Below, in pieces: positions 63,258 to 64,000 of a DNA stretch of 64,000 nt (positions are counted from its first letter, which is position 1; each line of letters begins with the position of its first letter). Position numbers and translations under genes: made by a program. Origin of the DNA: an uncultured Pelagibacteraceae bacterium (GTDB lineage Bacteria > Pseudomonadota > Alphaproteobacteria > Pelagibacterales > Pelagibacteraceae); assembly GCA_902632545.1 (NCBI GenBank), contig CACPCX010000002.1, positions 1-64,000 of the forward strand, read 5' to 3'. The notes under the pieces are model-generated. The model worked only from the letters and a program-made list of their open reading frames with translations, had not been told where the DNA came from and ran no database searches.

Positions 63258-64000
63258 ATGTCTTTGGTTGATACAAGTTGGTTAGAAAATAATATTGATA
63301 AAGTAAAAATTATTGATTGCTCATGGCATATGCCTCAAACTCAAAGAAATGGTTTTGAGGAATATGAAAAAGAACATATTCCAAATGCCATTTTTTTTGA
63401 TTTAGATAAAAATTCTAAATTAGACACTAATTTACCTCATATGATTACTGATCCTAAATCTTGGGAAAAAATAATTGGCAACATGGGAATAGAAAATAAT
63501 GATCAAATAGTAGTTTACGATAACTCTGATGTAATTAGTTCTTGTAGATGTTGGTATAATTTAATTTATTACGGACATAATCCAAAACTAGTTCATGTAT
63601 TAGATGGTGGATTAAGAAAATGGAAAAAAGAAAACAAGGCTACAGATAACAAAAAAGTGAACCATAAAACTTCTACATATTCATGCAAAGAAAATAAAGA
63701 ACTTGTTAAAAATAAAAAACAAATTGATGAAAATATTGAAAAAAAAGAATTTATTGTAGTTGATGCAAGAAGCAGAGAAAGGTTTGAGGGAAAAGTTGCT
63801 GAACCTAGAAAAGGTTTAAGAAGTGGCTCAATTAAAAATTCTTTTTGCCTTCCTTTTTTTGAATTAATTAATGAAGACCACACCTTTGTAAGTAAAAATA
63901 AAATTCAAGATAAATTTGAGTCACTTAATTTTGACATTGAAAAAAAGTTAGTATTTTCCTGTGGTTCAGGCGTAACAGCAAGCGTATTGGCTCTGGCTTA
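63258..64000 (+). CDS. sseA: 3-mercaptopyruvate sulfurtransferase, 3' end beyond window
   Basis: Two-domain rhodanese enzyme that transfers sulfur from 3-mercaptopyruvate. I read an open frame from the ATG at 63258 to the right edge (247 codons); it is missing from the ORF track because no stop is reached. The N-terminal domain (about 5-140) has VYDNSDVISSCRCWYNL and VLDGGLRKWKKENK, typical of the inactive domain. The C-terminal domain has VDARSRERFEGKVAEPRKGLRSGSIKNS and the active-site loop CGSGVTAS (Cys-Gly-Ser-Gly-Val-Thr). CGSGVTA-type loops fit mercaptopyruvate rather than thiosulfate use. Confidence 0.92.
   Translation, partial: MSLVDTSWLENNIDKVKIIDCSWHMPQTQRNGFEEYEKEHIPNAIFFDLDKNSKLDTNLPHMITDPKSWEKIIGNMGIENNDQIVVYDNSDVISSCRCWYNLIYYGHNPKLVHVLDGGLRKWKKENKATDNKKVNHKTSTYSCKENKELVKNKKQIDENIEKKEFIVVDARSRERFEGKVAEPRKGLRSGSIKNSFCLPFFELINEDHTFVSKNKIQDKFESLNFDIEKKLVFSCGSGVTASVLALA

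Overview
The window is a very AT-rich (roughly 30 % G+C by eye, not counted), densely packed stretch of an alphaproteobacterial chromosome. The compact genes, four-base gene overlaps, lysine/asparagine-rich proteins and gene set (coxB-coxA-ctaB, groESL, typA, tldD/pmbA, DUF2093, DUF3035, lipid A genes) suggest a SAR11-type marine bacterium (Pelagibacterales). No rRNA, tRNA, insertion sequence, prophage, CRISPR array or recognisable transcription factor is visible. No intergenic gap exceeds about 300 bases. Both ends cut a gene: ctaB at the left edge and a mercaptopyruvate sulfurtransferase gene at the right edge.

Layout. 1-4.1 kb: cytochrome c oxidase genes (coxB, coxA, ctaB) and rsmE, minus strand. 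4.1-7.6 kb: HAD hydrolase, a small CxxC protein, DoxX, pirin, quinone oxidoreductase, DUF2721. 7.7-13.5 kb: ubiA, then the lipid A/Kdo run msbA-waaA-lpxK-acyltransferase. 13.5-21.7 kb: purD-rsmD facing pgi-DUF3035-lspA-ileS-ribF-HAD IIA. 21.8-26.6 kb: groESL with a heat-shock (RpoH-like) promoter and terminator, then typA and a YczE-type membrane protein. 26.6-36.6 kb: DUF6134, an FAD protein, tldD/pmbA, DUF393, a small membrane protein, a lysine-rich coiled-coil protein, cfa, a NanA/DapA-family aldolase, a GT9 glycosyltransferase and a DnaJ-like membrane protein. 36.6-42.5 kb: an S9 oligopeptidase, then an unrecognised two-gene operon encoding a 214-residue and an 856-residue exported protein, the latter with three internal repeats; then hsp20 with an RpoH-like promoter.

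42.5-60 kb is the main accessory region: a nearly self-contained purine uptake, salvage and degradation locus. It holds an NCS2 permease, a BMP-type ABC importer with an attached deaminase-fold protein, a purine phosphoribosyltransferase, guanine deaminase, xanthine dehydrogenase (xdhA, xdhB, and a maturation factor XdhC split in two), a PuuD-like urate hydroxylase without its cytochrome domain, UraH, UraD, PuuE-type allantoinase, allantoicase and ureidoglycolate lyase. A free c-type cytochrome sits in the locus and may replace the missing PuuD domain. The predicted route is guanine to xanthine to urate to 5-hydroxyisourate to OHCU to S-allantoin to allantoate to ureidoglycolate to glyoxylate plus urea. 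No urease or glyoxylate carboligase gene is in the window. 60-64 kb: a GT17 glycosyltransferase, DUF1330, an AlkA-type glycosylase, an EamA transporter, msrA and the partial sulfurtransferase gene.

All family assignments come from reading motifs by eye; no database search was run. The least explained items are the 856-residue repeat protein with its partner, the lysine-rich coiled-coil protein, the second deaminase-fold protein, and the split PuuD/cytochrome and split XdhC arrangements.
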